The notes under the pieces are model-generated. The model ran no database searches and was not told where the DNA came from. It saw only the letters and a program-made list of their open reading frames with translations. A program made the position numbers and the translations under genes. Positions 54,890 through 64,000 of a stretch of 64,000 bases of DNA are shown here, in pieces (position 1 is the stretch's first letter; every line of letters starts with the position of its first letter). The DNA lies in assembly GCA_964017185.1 (NCBI GenBank), contig OZ024880.1:46637071-46701070 (forward strand), given 5' to 3'. This DNA comes from Rugalucina vietnamica (Eukaryota; Mollusca; Bivalvia; Lucinida; Lucinidae).

Positions 54890-57800
54890 TAGACAACAAA
54901 GTCAAAATAAGGACGACTGGCGCGCAGATGGGTATACCTGGAGAAACTATGGGAAAAGCAAAGTGACTAACGGTGACAAAATTATTGAAAAGTCTTATTT
55001 TAGAATTAAAAACGGAAAAGATGAAAGTGACAAATTCCAGAGAGTTATGTTAAGATACCACGGTACGGATTATAATCATGTTACAATCATTCAGTACTTA
55101 GGTGATGAAAGTGAATATAAAGGTGCATCTCATGGAAACAGAAAAAATGGATTCAGACCACATAAGAGGACATTACCCTCCGTAATTAACAAAATAAAAA
55201 TCAGTGGGGGTGAAAATCCAAAATTAGTTAAGGATAAACTTGATTCAGAAAGTACAGTTCCCTTAAAAATGACAGGGATTTCTAGTGTTAGGAATGTTAA
55301 ACAGGTGGCAAACGCCCAATATAATGTACGAAAAGACAAGAGATTTGGTCATGATTCTTTATATAATTTGCATGAACTTGTATATCACATTGATTCGTAT
55401 ATTCATGAAATAAAAACCGTTCCAGATCTTCAAGTTATTATAGGCTATACTGATATGTTTCAAGAATTTGACAGACTCTTACAACTTAAAACAAGCGATC
55501 CCATTCCTTTGTTTTATGATACAACATTTTGTTTAGGTGATTTTTATGTATCTACTTTAGCCTTTCAACATATAATGTTCGAGGAAAATCCGGTAATTCC
55601 TTTGGCTTTTATGGTCCATGAGCGCAAATTTCAAAAATGTCACGAGCAGTTTTTCGAAGTAGTTAAAGATAAAATCCCGAGATTAAGTCGTAAATCTTTT
55701 CCAATTGTAACAGACAGAGAATCAGGTATTGTCAATGCTATAGAAAAAGTTTTTCCGAACGCGCAATTATTGATTTGTTGGAATCATATATTAAGAGATT
55801 TAAAATTTTGGCTTTCTAAACATGGGGCAACTCCGACAGATATGCAATTTTATGATAGTCAAGTGAAAACCCTGCTGCAGTGCGAATCACGTGAAAAATT
55901 TGATTCTCTAGTCGAAGAACTTATGTTACCATGGAGCGAACCAATGATAGATTATTTCAACGCAAATCTTCGCGATACTATAACCAAATACGCAGGACGC
56001 TGGATCCTTGAAGAAATTGATTTATACAATCCGTATTCTGGAATTACTAATAATTGCTCAGAAAGCATAAACGCGAAATTAAAAAGATTGACGGAATGGA
56101 AAGAGAAAGAAGTTGATAACATTGTTCTGTATCTATATTATATGCAAAGTAATGATCTTGCTGAATTAATGAAAAGCTTCTGTGGTGTGGGAGAGATGAC
56201 ACTCCTGAAAAAATTTAGGTATGCATTGAAAGATCCGGAAACTGCCATTTTACCGAAACGCGTTTGTCATCCTGATAAAATGATTGAAATGATTAAGGGT
56301 GAACTTGAGGTACTCGATAATGAACGCAGAAACCAAGATTTGAATACGGATACCGATAAGGAGATAGATCATGGTCAGTTTAGATCGACAAGTAGCCTCG
56401 AAGAACCCGCGCTTACAAAAAAATCTTCCGTTAGTAAGCAAAAATTAAGCCAAAAATCTCTCGCCCAAGAAACGTTAAGAGACAATGGAATAAGCTTAGT
56501 TCCCGCAATGAAATGTTTTGTTGTGAAAGGTAGCCGCGATAATAAATATGCTGTGACTCTGTTCCCAAAAGAAACGTGTAATTGCCCGTCTACTAGTCGA
56601 TGTCGTCATATTCTGTCGGCCATGATGGCAATAGGTATGGAACCAGGTGAAGACAAGAAGGCAATAAATCTAACACAGCTGCGTAACAATAGCCGAACTA
56701 GAAAAGATAAAAAAGCTGGGACAAAAAGAGGTCGTAAAGGGGATGTAGATGAAACTAGTGTTATCGCGGCACCAGATTCAATTTTGATTAATAGTACATT
56801 TCATGATGATGACTTAACATCCGAAACCGATAATAAAGAACCATTCATTTTATCCCACTCGACTCCGAAAACAGTAAAACCAGAACTTAATTCGAATTTA
56901 TGTGATACTCCTATTCAGCCGACAAAAACTCCTAGAACACCAAAGGTAGTCATCGTGTCTCCGCGGCGCACCCCAAAATCTATTTTGAAAAAATCTAAGA
57001 AAAATTTGTTTGATACCTCCGAGGCTGATGTCCCTGAACCCAAAAGACCGAAACTTGAAATGCCTGTGCCTGAATGTTCCGATTCAACAGATGACCTGGT
57101 AACTATGAACAATAATTCTAGAAGCGATGTAGGCGTTGACGAACTTCCTGATGTAACAGAACAAATAGAAACACAACCAAATTCTTTATGGCTTCCCAAT
57201 TTAGGCTTAACAATTTCAGACAAAGAAGCAATTTTAAATAATGAAAAATTAAATTCACAAATAATCGAAGCAGTTAATATAATAGCAAGAAATCAATTTC
57301 CATCAATATCTGGCTTACAACTTCCGGAAAAAGTTCCAAAATACATTACAAAAGAAAGTCGCTGGCATGTACAGCAACAGTCAGTAATGAACCCGCTTTC
57401 AAATGATAAATCACGTGCATGTCAAATTCACCATACTGGTAAGGATCACTGGGTCGTCACGTTCAGGGATGAAACCGACAGCATATTCATGCTCGATAGT
57501 TTAGGGTTCGACAGGCCATCGCGCTCCATAATGACGCCGAGTTTATCAATACAGTTAGGCATAATGTACGGGAAAAATACCGATCAGGACCTCGAAGTCA
57601 TTATTAATGATACTCAAAAACAAACAAATGGTGTTGATTGTGGAGTTTTTGCAATAGCGCATCTTACAGAGTTTTGTATTAAGGGTACACTGAACCCCAC
57701 AGTTACATTCGATACCAAATCTATGCGCAAGCATTTACAGTCTTGCTTGGAATCTGGTATTCTCTCCAGCTTCCCAACTTTACCAAGGAGGCCAAACAGA

Positions 57801-57989
57801 AATCGTTACACGGCAAAGCATAAATCCGTTTCAATAAAATTGCATTGTAAATGCCGTCTTCCAGAATGCTTAGGAGATATGATTAAGTGTAATGCATGCA
57901 AAATAAGTTTTCATAAACACTGTGTAGATAAACATATAGATATTGCTTGCCCCAAGAACAAATTTCTATGCGAAATATGTTTAAAATAG
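54870..57989 (+). CDS. MULE-type transposase with SWIM, Ulp1-like protease and PHD finger
   Basis: An open frame of 1039 codons without an ATG start, overlapping the previous frame by 20 bases in +1 register. In order (numbering from 54870): WRKY-like segment 16-83 (DGYTWRNYGK) lacking zinc ligands; MULE transposase with Asp217 (LFYDTTF), Asp282 (IVTDRESG), the Mutator C-x2-H signature Cys303-His306 (ICWNHILRD) and Glu398 (TNNCSESINAKLK), spaced 65 and 116 as in Mutator; SWIM finger Cys570-x-Cys572-x5-Cys578-x-His580; basic SP/TP-rich linker; Ulp1/C48 protease with His860 (KDHW), Asp876 (MLDSLG), Gln918 and Cys924 (NGVDCGVF); PHD finger 993-1037. All catalytic residues are present, so this copy may be active apart from its start. 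The role is DNA cut-and-paste transposition, with the protease and PHD parts of unknown purpose. Confidence 0.88.
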   Translation: MCCLFSDRQQSQNKDDWRADGYTWRNYGKSKVTNGDKIIEKSYFRIKNGKDESDKFQRVMLRYHGTDYNHVTIIQYLGDESEYKGASHGNRKNGFRPHKRTLPSVINKIKISGGENPKLVKDKLDSESTVPLKMTGISSVRNVKQVANAQYNVRKDKRFGHDSLYNLHELVYHIDSYIHEIKTVPDLQVIIGYTDMFQEFDRLLQLKTSDPIPLFYDTTFCLGDFYVSTLAFQHIMFEENPVIPLAFMVHERKFQKCHEQFFEVVKDKIPRLSRKSFPIVTDRESGIVNAIEKVFPNAQLLICWNHILRDLKFWLSKHGATPTDMQFYDSQVKTLLQCESREKFDSLVEELMLPWSEPMIDYFNANLRDTITKYAGRWILEEIDLYNPYSGITNNCSESINAKLKRLTEWKEKEVDNIVLYLYYMQSNDLAELMKSFCGVGEMTLLKKFRYALKDPETAILPKRVCHPDKMIEMIKGELEVLDNERRNQDLNTDTDKEIDHGQFRSTSSLEEPALTKKSSVSKQKLSQKSLAQETLRDNGISLVPAMKCFVVKGSRDNKYAVTLFPKETCNCPSTSRCRHILSAMMAIGMEPGEDKKAINLTQLRNNSRTRKDKKAGTKRGRKGDVDETSVIAAPDSILINSTFHDDDLTSETDNKEPFILSHSTPKTVKPELNSNLCDTPIQPTKTPRTPKVVIVSPRRTPKSILKKSKKNLFDTSEADVPEPKRPKLEMPVPECSDSTDDLVTMNNNSRSDVGVDELPDVTEQIETQPNSLWLPNLGLTISDKEAILNNEKLNSQIIEAVNIIARNQFPSISGLQLPEKVPKYITKESRWHVQQQSVMNPLSNDKSRACQIHHTGKDHWVVTFRDETDSIFMLDSLGFDRPSRSIMTPSLSIQLGIMYGKNTDQDLEVIINDTQKQTNGVDCGVFAIAHLTEFCIKGTLNPTVTFDTKSMRKHLQSCLESGILSSFPTLPRRPNRNRYTAKHKSVSIKLHCKCRLPECLGDMIKCNACKISFHKHCVDKHIDIACPKNKFLCEICLK

Positions 57990-58991
57990 AGATGTTATAT
58001 TCAAACAAGATTATTGCCACAAATGATTATTAAGTGCATTGAATACCTGTGATAAATAATGTGTTAAACTCAATTAAAGAATTGTTCTTTGAGATAGCGG
58101 ATTAATTAATTATGTTTGTTTGTTTGTTAATTAAAGAATATACACTGACAGTTTGCCTGATATTTAACGTGTATAATTGATTTAATTATTTGTTCTGCCT
58201 TTTTGTTAATGTATACCTGATTTATTATGTTTATGTTTGTTGTTTTGCCTTTCTGTTAATGTATAAGTTGTTGAATCGTTTGTTGTTTTGTTTTGATGTG
58301 TTTGTTAATGAAGTTATAAACTATGAAAAATGTGTTTCTCCTTTATAAGACACCAGCATACTTCCATAACGATATTAATTTCGAAGTTGTAAGCGTGACC
58401 AGTCCGGTGTAAAAACTATGCACAGATGTGCAACCTAGTTTATGAAAATGCACTGATGCAATCCGAACCAAAAGTCTCAATAAGAACCAGCCTTCACTTA
58501 GTGGATATCCTTCATTTTAAGACTTGTCCAAGTAAGTCACAAACCAGTATGCATAAATACACGTACAAACATGGGTATGGGTTTAATGCTTGTCCAAGTA
58601 AGTCACAAACCAGTATATATAAATACACGTACAAACATGGGTATGTGTTTAATGCTCATCAGGACCCTTACTTAAAAGTTGTAAAACAAGAACTAGATTA
58701 CCCTAAGTGATGGTGTATTAACCTTCTTTACTACGCTTACATGTAATTTATACATGAAAATCGCTTCAGTACATTGGTAAATAACCACCATACATGGCTA
58801 CAAGAAATCAGCATTTTAATTCATGAGAATTAGAACCCTTACATGTATGTTCTCATGCGGTTCAGATGCACTAAATAAATGTTATCATAAACATAAAATT
58901 TTGATCCAGGTTGACAAAACAAAGTTCAAAATTGACTAAGAAAAAAAAATCAGCATTTCAGTTTTTCAGCGTTTTAGTATGTTTTCGCTGA
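57990..58991. other. 3' flank of the composite element
   Basis: AT-rich, with TTTGTTAAT-type phrases. Two copies of a roughly 62-bp unit (CAAGTAAGTCACAAACCAGT ... ACAAACATGGGTATG) lie at 58527-58652. AATAAA at 58874. I could not find a terminal inverted repeat matching the 5' flank. Confidence 0.45.
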
Positions 58992-61900
58992 TCAGCAGGT
59001 TGCTGAATTCAGCAGAAAATTCAGCGTTTTAGTCAGTCCCATGAGACCTCGCCACTTTGATCGCTCCTGTGCAGTCTGTCCCCAGAACCCCATTGGTATT
59101 TCGAAATCCTTCAGAGAGGCTTTGAGGGTGTCTTTGTAGCGTTTCTTCTGGCCACCTTGAGAGCGCTTTCCCTCCTGTAGTTCTCCATAGAAAACTTTCT
59201 TTGGAAGTCGCGCATCAGGCATTCTTATAACATGGCCAGTCCATCTTAGCTGTGCTAGCTTTAAGACTGTATGCATGCTTTGCATCCCTGCTTTCGTCAG
59301 GACCTCTGTGTCTGGAATCTTGTCCTGCCACTTGATTTTTAACAACTTTTTGGTATACTGTCCAGGTCTCACATGCATACAAGAGGGTTGGCAGTACCAC
59401 AGCCTTGTAGACTTTCAGCTTGGTGTCAAGCTTGATTCCATTTCGCTCCCAGACATTTGCACGGAGTCGTCCGAATGCCACACTAGCCTTTGCAATTCTG
59501 GCAGTGATCTCATCATCAATATGCAGTGCTCTGGAGAGAGTGCTTCCCAGGTAGGTGAACTTGTCAACAACTTTCAGTTTTTGCCCATTCACAGTGATGG
59601 TTGGTTCATTATATGGCTTTCCGGGCGCTGGTTGGTGTACAACCTCTGTCTTTTTGTGCTGATTGTGAGATCATAGTTATCACATGACTGTGAGACTTGA
59701 TCCATGGCTCTTTGCATTTTTGCCTCTGTGCTGGCATTCTTATCCATATCATCTGCATAGAGGAGCTCATCTAGCACATCAGTCTGGACCTTAGTTTTGG
59801 CTTGCAACCTTCTGAGGTTGAATATGTTGCCATCAAAACGGTACCTGATTGGAAAACCAGTGTCACTGTCCTGAAAAGCATCCATAAGCATGGCAGAAAA
59901 CATCATGCTGAACAGTGTTGGTGCCAGAACACAGCCTTGTTTGACCCCATTTGTTACTTCAAATGGTTCAGAGAACTCTCCATCATTTTGCACACGTGCC
60001 TGCATGCCATCATGAAACTGCCGCACCATTGCTATGAATCTGGGTGGACAGCCAAACTTGGCCATGATTTTCCAGAGTCCATCACGACTAACAGTGTCAA
60101 AAGCTTTGGTGAGGTCAACAAACGTCATGTATAGATCTACATTCTGTTCTTGGCATTTCTCCTGAAGCTGTCTTGCTGTGAAGATCATGTCTATTGTCCC
60201 TCTGTCTTTTCTATATCCACATTGACTTTCTGGGATAAGTCCCGTCTGATCAAGATGAACATTCAGACGATTCAACAGAATTTTTGCAAGTATCTTCCCA
60301 GCAATTGATAGGAGGGAGATGCCTCTGTGATTGTCACAGACTTGAGGATTTCCTTTCCGCTTGTATAGGTGGATTATGGATGCATCCTTAAATTCTTGTG
60401 GGATAGCCTCCTTTCTCCACATACAGTGAAACAACTCTGTCAGTTTCTCTGCCATGGGTAGCCCCCCAGCCTTGTAAACTTCGGCAGGAATTGCATCTGC
60501 ACCTGGGGCTTTGCCAGATGATAGTTGTTGAACTGCTTTTCTTGTTTCCGTAACGGTAGGAAATTCATCTAACAGAACATTGCACTCTATCTGTGGAAGT
60601 CTGTCGATTGCATCCTCATTGATGCTTGATGGTCGATTAAGCACACTATTGAAGTGTTCTGCCCACCTTTCCAAGATAGCTTTTTTATCTGTGAGAAGAG
60701 TGTTACCATCTGCACTGAGCAATGTGGTGGCTCCAGAACTCTTTGGACCATAAATGGTTTTCAGTGCATCATGAAATTTCTTCATGTCCTTTCTATCCGC
60801 AAAAGACTGAATTTCTTCTGTTTTCTTCCTCAGCCAGGAATCTTGCATGTCCCTAAGCTTGGTCTGGACTGTCTTACAAAAGTTGCTGTAGGCTGCTTTC
60901 TTTGATACTGAGCTAGTATCATCTTGATGTGCCTTGTGCAATCGGTGCTTTTCTTCAAGAAGCCTCTGAATTTCGTCATCATTCTCATCAAACCAGTCTT
61001 GATGTTTGCGAGATGGATGGCCTAGAGTGCTTGCAGCTGAAGATAGAACTGTTTTATGGAAAACTGTCCAGTTTTCTTTGGGGTCCTCTGAACTGAGATT
61101 CATTGCATCCAGTTGGTTGCAAATGTCTGTTAAGAAATCTTGTCTCATGCTGTCTTTATTCAGCTTTGAGACATCCAGTCTCTTAGGAGCTTTCTTGCCT
61201 TGAGGTCGCCTCGCAGGCTGTATTCTTAGGTTGAGTTTGCTGACAACCAGTCTATGATCTGTCCAGCAGTCTGCACCACACATAGTCTTTGTCACTTTAA
61301 CATCCTGCCTGTCTGTTCTCCGCACTATGACATAGTCTATGAGATGCCAGTGTTTGGAACGGGGATGCATCCAGGATGTTTTGTTCCTATTAGGTAGACG
61401 GAAGACTGTGTTGGTGATTAGAAGGTCATGTTCAGCACACTTCCTGAGAAGCAAGAGACCATTGCTGTTGCACTTTCCAACCCCTTCTGGACCTATAACT
61501 CCTTCCCAGGTCTGGTGGTCTGTACCCACTCTGGCATTAAAGTCGCCAAGAAGGATAAGCTTGTCTGTGCGGGGTGTTGCAGAAATAACATTGTCTAGGT
61601 CATCATAGAACTTGTCCTTGACCTCATCTGGATTGGTCATTGTGGGTGCATAAGCACTGACAATAGTTGCATGTTTATTGCCTGACAGAGGAAGTCTCAG
61701 TGTCATTAGACGGTCATTAATGCCTTTTGGCAATCCTGACAGCTTACCAACAAGTTCTGTTTTGATGGCAAAGCCAACTCCTGCTTCACGCCTCTCTTCA
61801 CTTTTGCGTCCACTCCAGAAGAAGGTGTATCCAGCACCAACTTCTTTGATCTCCCCAACATCTGCGAACCGAGTCTCACTCAATGCAGCTATCTGTATAT

Positions 61901-62043
61901 CATACCTCCCAAGTTCTCTGCCCACAAGGGCCGTTCTACGCTGTGGTCTATCTGACCCAGCATTGTCCATTAAAGTACGCACATTCCATGCGCCAATCCG
62001 TAAGGGGATTACTCTAGCTTTTTTTCTTTGTATTTCGACCGCT
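58992..62043 (-). mobile_element. RTE-like LINE with two frame disruptions
   Basis: One long minus-strand coding region. The N-terminal part is an APE-type endonuclease (ALSETRF, IVSAYAPT, LLGDFNARVG, WHLIDYVIV, TDHRLVVSKL). A long linker leads to the reverse transcriptase (GKAPGADAIPAEV, YKRKGNPQVCDNHRGISLLS, FVDLTKAFDTVSRDGL, GVKQGCVLAPTLFS, LLYADDM). The frame opens by 62042 without ATG, is 797 codons from 61982, and ends at 59589. The C-terminal part continues in a second frame (59592-59350 region, [24 protein letters not shown]) and then a third (ending 58992, [12 protein letters not shown]). First break: one base apparently missing in an A-run at 59651-59655. Second: near 59350, with apparent loss of about 15 codons. 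The similarity is to proteins often annotated craniofacial development protein 2-like, which are RTE-derived. Confidence 0.85.
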
Positions 62044-62309
62044 TAAGGGGATCCCCGCTGATCGCGGTTAACCAGCCAGGGGGTTTGAAGCAGGCAATTG
62101 TTTAGGGCACCTTTTCTAGCCCCTTCCCCATGCTACGGGGGTGAGCAGTGCGGTCCTAAATAGGTCTGCTCAGTCGCTCAGCCGACTGCCGAATTCTGCT
62201 TACTGCTTCTCCTCACAGAAAACGACCATTAGAACTGAGCCGCCTGTGTGCAGGTCTGCAACTACAGCTCCCAGTGTGTCCTACACCTGCTGCTTCGCCA
62301 CTCGCCCAT
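62044..62309 (-). mobile_element. LINE 5' untranslated region
   Basis: GC-richer than its surroundings, upstream of the LINE frame, ending near the MITE remnant at 62310. The exact 5' end cannot be fixed. Confidence 0.45.
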
Positions 62310-62469
62310 CGCCGCATCATAAGTAAACTGGATTTTTGCTACAGAGATAGTACAATTCATCTGCTACTTATATACAAAATTTCAAGCTTTTAGCTTTCTT
62401 CTGTGACTGTAAAGGTCAGTTTGTGCCAGGTGGGAACCCCTGAAGACGGCTTTCTCATGTGGCGGCTCA
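62310..62469 (+). mobile_element. TGAGCC MITE, left-truncated
   Basis: GCCGCATCATAAGTAAACTG, then AGATAGTACAATTCATCTGC, TTCTGTGACTGTAAAGG and TTTCTCATGTGGCGGCTCA. The palindrome is deleted. The LINE may have inserted at its left edge. Confidence 0.65.
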
Positions 62470-63159
62470 CTGTTTCATTATTCAGACATGGGGGCCCCAG
62501 CAAGGGTAGGTTTTAGCACCTTCAGATTGAAATTCTGTACTTTAGTAGTGTTATAAAATTTGGTTTTGATATTTGTTTCAAAGTTATTCTCTCCCTACTG
62601 CTGGGCAGGGGGAACTCATTAGTCTTGGTTGACAGTCCTCCTAGGAGTTTACAGGTCTCTAAACAAAACCTAAGAAAGGGTAGATGGAGCTCTTCAGCTG
62701 TGGCCAGCAATTCATCTAGGAGAAGGAAACTCCAAAATCAAACCTGTGTGTCTGGATATGCCTAGTCCAGATATGCAAAGACTGTTTCGGTAGATGGAGC
62801 GGAAGAAATCACCTGATTCAACGGTTCAGAAAGCGATACAGCAACATGTTGTGGAACATGCAGAGCGTGACAAGGCACTAAAGATGTTACGGTCATCCAC
62901 TGCATCCAAACCCAACTCCAGACTTCTTGACCTGTGTCTTGCCTCTGGGCGCAGCTGGGCGAGGACTAGAGAGTGGGGTTGACGTTGCGCACCTCTTCCT
63001 CACTATAATCCAATTTCATAGCGCATGTCATCTTATTTCTCAACACACAAGCACTTGCATACACAACAATTTCATCACACTTGCACCCACATACCTACAA
63101 AGTCAGCCTAATTGCAGTATTATGCAATTAAAGCTGTCGACAAACCAATCAAGACGAAG
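62470..63159. other. unclassified, no supported gene
   Basis: A 62-codon frame at 62794-62982 starts with ATG (MERKKSPDSTVQKAIQQH, ending SGRSWARTREWG) but I recognise no family and see no splice context that supports it. It may be a remnant of a retroelement. Confidence 0.3.
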
Positions 63160-63480
63160 TGAATGAAACGTGAAATACGGGTCAACATCACGCACGGTGG
63201 TCGTATCCCGTGTTATCTCGCGGTCATGCGCACTAATATAGGGCCGAGCGACTTGGATAGACATAAGCTTGACATTGGCGATACACCGTAATAAGCCTGG
63301 CTGCACACCCTCTGACGGTCGCTGCGGGGTGCGATTTCGCCGACAATTTACGCAAGCGATTCAAACAAACCAAGGCTGAACGCACGACAGCGAGATATAT
63401 AAACGATGGCACGGCATTCTTGCGATAAAAGGCATGGCGATTTTTACGACACGTTCTAGGCGTTTAAAAGACACAAAGTG
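63160..63480. promoter_or_regulatory. CpG-rich segment with TATA-like motif
   Basis: Visibly richer in CG dinucleotides (GGTCGTATCCCG, TCTCGCGGTCATGCGC, ACGGTCGCTGCGGGGTGCG) than the rest of the window. GATATATAAACG at 63390-63401 resembles a TATA box. Could be a promoter for a gene beyond the window or the edge of another element. Confidence 0.3.
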
Positions 63481-63499
63481 CTAATATTCGTAATTTTTT

Positions 63500-63720
63500 T
63501 GTTTGTTTGTTTGAATTGATGCTTAACGTCCCAGTCAACAGCTAATGGCCATGTCGGGACGCTGCCTCCATTTTATGGGACTTTTACCCAAAAAGGACGT
63601 CATGACATCCAAAAAGTGCTTCGAATATAACCACTATGCTTATATTTATGGATAGTTTGACATGAACCACTTTTCCTGGGCAGGCTCAGACCTGAGCGGT
63701 TTATAACCAGTAATCAGATG
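63500..63720 (-). mobile_element. SINE, minus orientation
   Basis: On the plus strand it starts TTTGTTTGTTTGAATTGATG and CTTAACGTCCCAGTCAAC, the inverse of the tail TTGACTGGGACGTTAAG found in other SINEs here. The head would be near 63720 but its A and B boxes are unclear. Confidence 0.45.
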
Positions 63721-63831
63721 GTCAGTCAGTAGCAAAGAAGCTTTGCCTGGAGGCACAAGCAGCCCATCTATTTCTTTAGACTCCAATGGGAGGGGGCCCA
63801 TTCGTAATTTTAAGCGTGAGAATACCTTGTC

Positions 63832-63868
63832 GTGCGATCTTCTAGATTACTTGACCGGAAGATCGCAC
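63832..63868. repeat. 11-bp-stem hairpin
   Basis: GTGCGATCTTC (63832-63842) and GAAGATCGCAC (63858-63868) pair perfectly round a 15-base loop. No function known. ATTCAAGATTCAAG near 63955-63975 is a short direct repeat. Confidence 0.6.
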
Positions 63869-64000
63869 ATGCAAGAACTTAAAAATAGCTTTTGTCGTTT
63901 CGTTCGGCAGTCATTCGAAGATACGGCAAAAATAGGTGTGGCGAGGACAAAGATTCAAGATTCAAGATTCAAAGTTTAATCTGCATTCAATCCAAAACAT

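Noticed and set aside
63743-63979. 78-codon frame at the right edge
   Set aside because: No ATG start, crosses a hairpin and a short direct repeat, and no recognisable domain.
1-64000. CRISPR array or bacterial operon structure
   Set aside because: Tandem arrays here have no spacer/repeat alternation of CRISPR type, and genes are split by introns; the window is eukaryotic.

Overview
The window looks like one piece of a mollusc, very probably bivalve, nuclear genome. Genes are split by GT-AG introns, the sequence is AT-rich, and most of it is non-coding DNA packed with short non-autonomous transposons. Especially telling are elements with a terminal hairpin, a CCGT-type microsatellite and a tandem core, the pearl/HINE-like architecture described from bivalves. 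The species is not determinable from the sequence.

Layout. 1-2450: minisatellite, a long-TIR MITE and a tRNA-derived SINE. 2486-31790 (+): a complete 17-exon gene for a 732-residue coiled-coil protein recognisable as CCDC13, a centriolar-satellite/cilium protein. Its introns are full of transposons, including a hAT-like element carrying the first exon of a zinc-finger protein (5914-7271). The 12.3-kb intron 11 contains a two-exon gene on the opposite strand (20235-15117) for a 749-residue single-pass leucine-rich-repeat receptor-like protein. 31800-53900: no host gene recognised. This part holds four pearl/HINE-like element families, two large foldback structures (36310-42210 and about 49240-51710), a 2.9-kb 48-bp minisatellite, a mariner-type MITE, and a probable solo LTR with heat-shock elements, the last two inserted in CATA microsatellite. 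53953-57989 (+): an unusual composite transposon protein in two overlapping frames (SGNH-hydrolase tail, proline repeat, WRKY-like segment, MULE transposase, SWIM finger, Ulp1-type protease, PHD finger). 58992-62043 (-): an RTE-like LINE with an endonuclease and reverse transcriptase, broken by two frame disruptions. 62044-64000: LINE 5' region, MITE and SINE remnants and a CpG-rich segment.

How the parts relate. Only CCDC13 and the nested LRR gene look like ordinary host genes. The most remarkable locus is the MULE-type composite. The other themes are repeats acting on gene structure: decayed tandem copies of CCDC13 exons 8 and 12, a minisatellite built from the exon 10 splice acceptor, a palindrome 15-20 bp from exon 6, nested insertions that reveal exact target sites, and repeated nuclear-receptor half-sites inside tandem cores. 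All exon boundaries were read by eye from splice consensus, reading phase and remembered similarity to the CCDC13 family. No alignment or database search was run.
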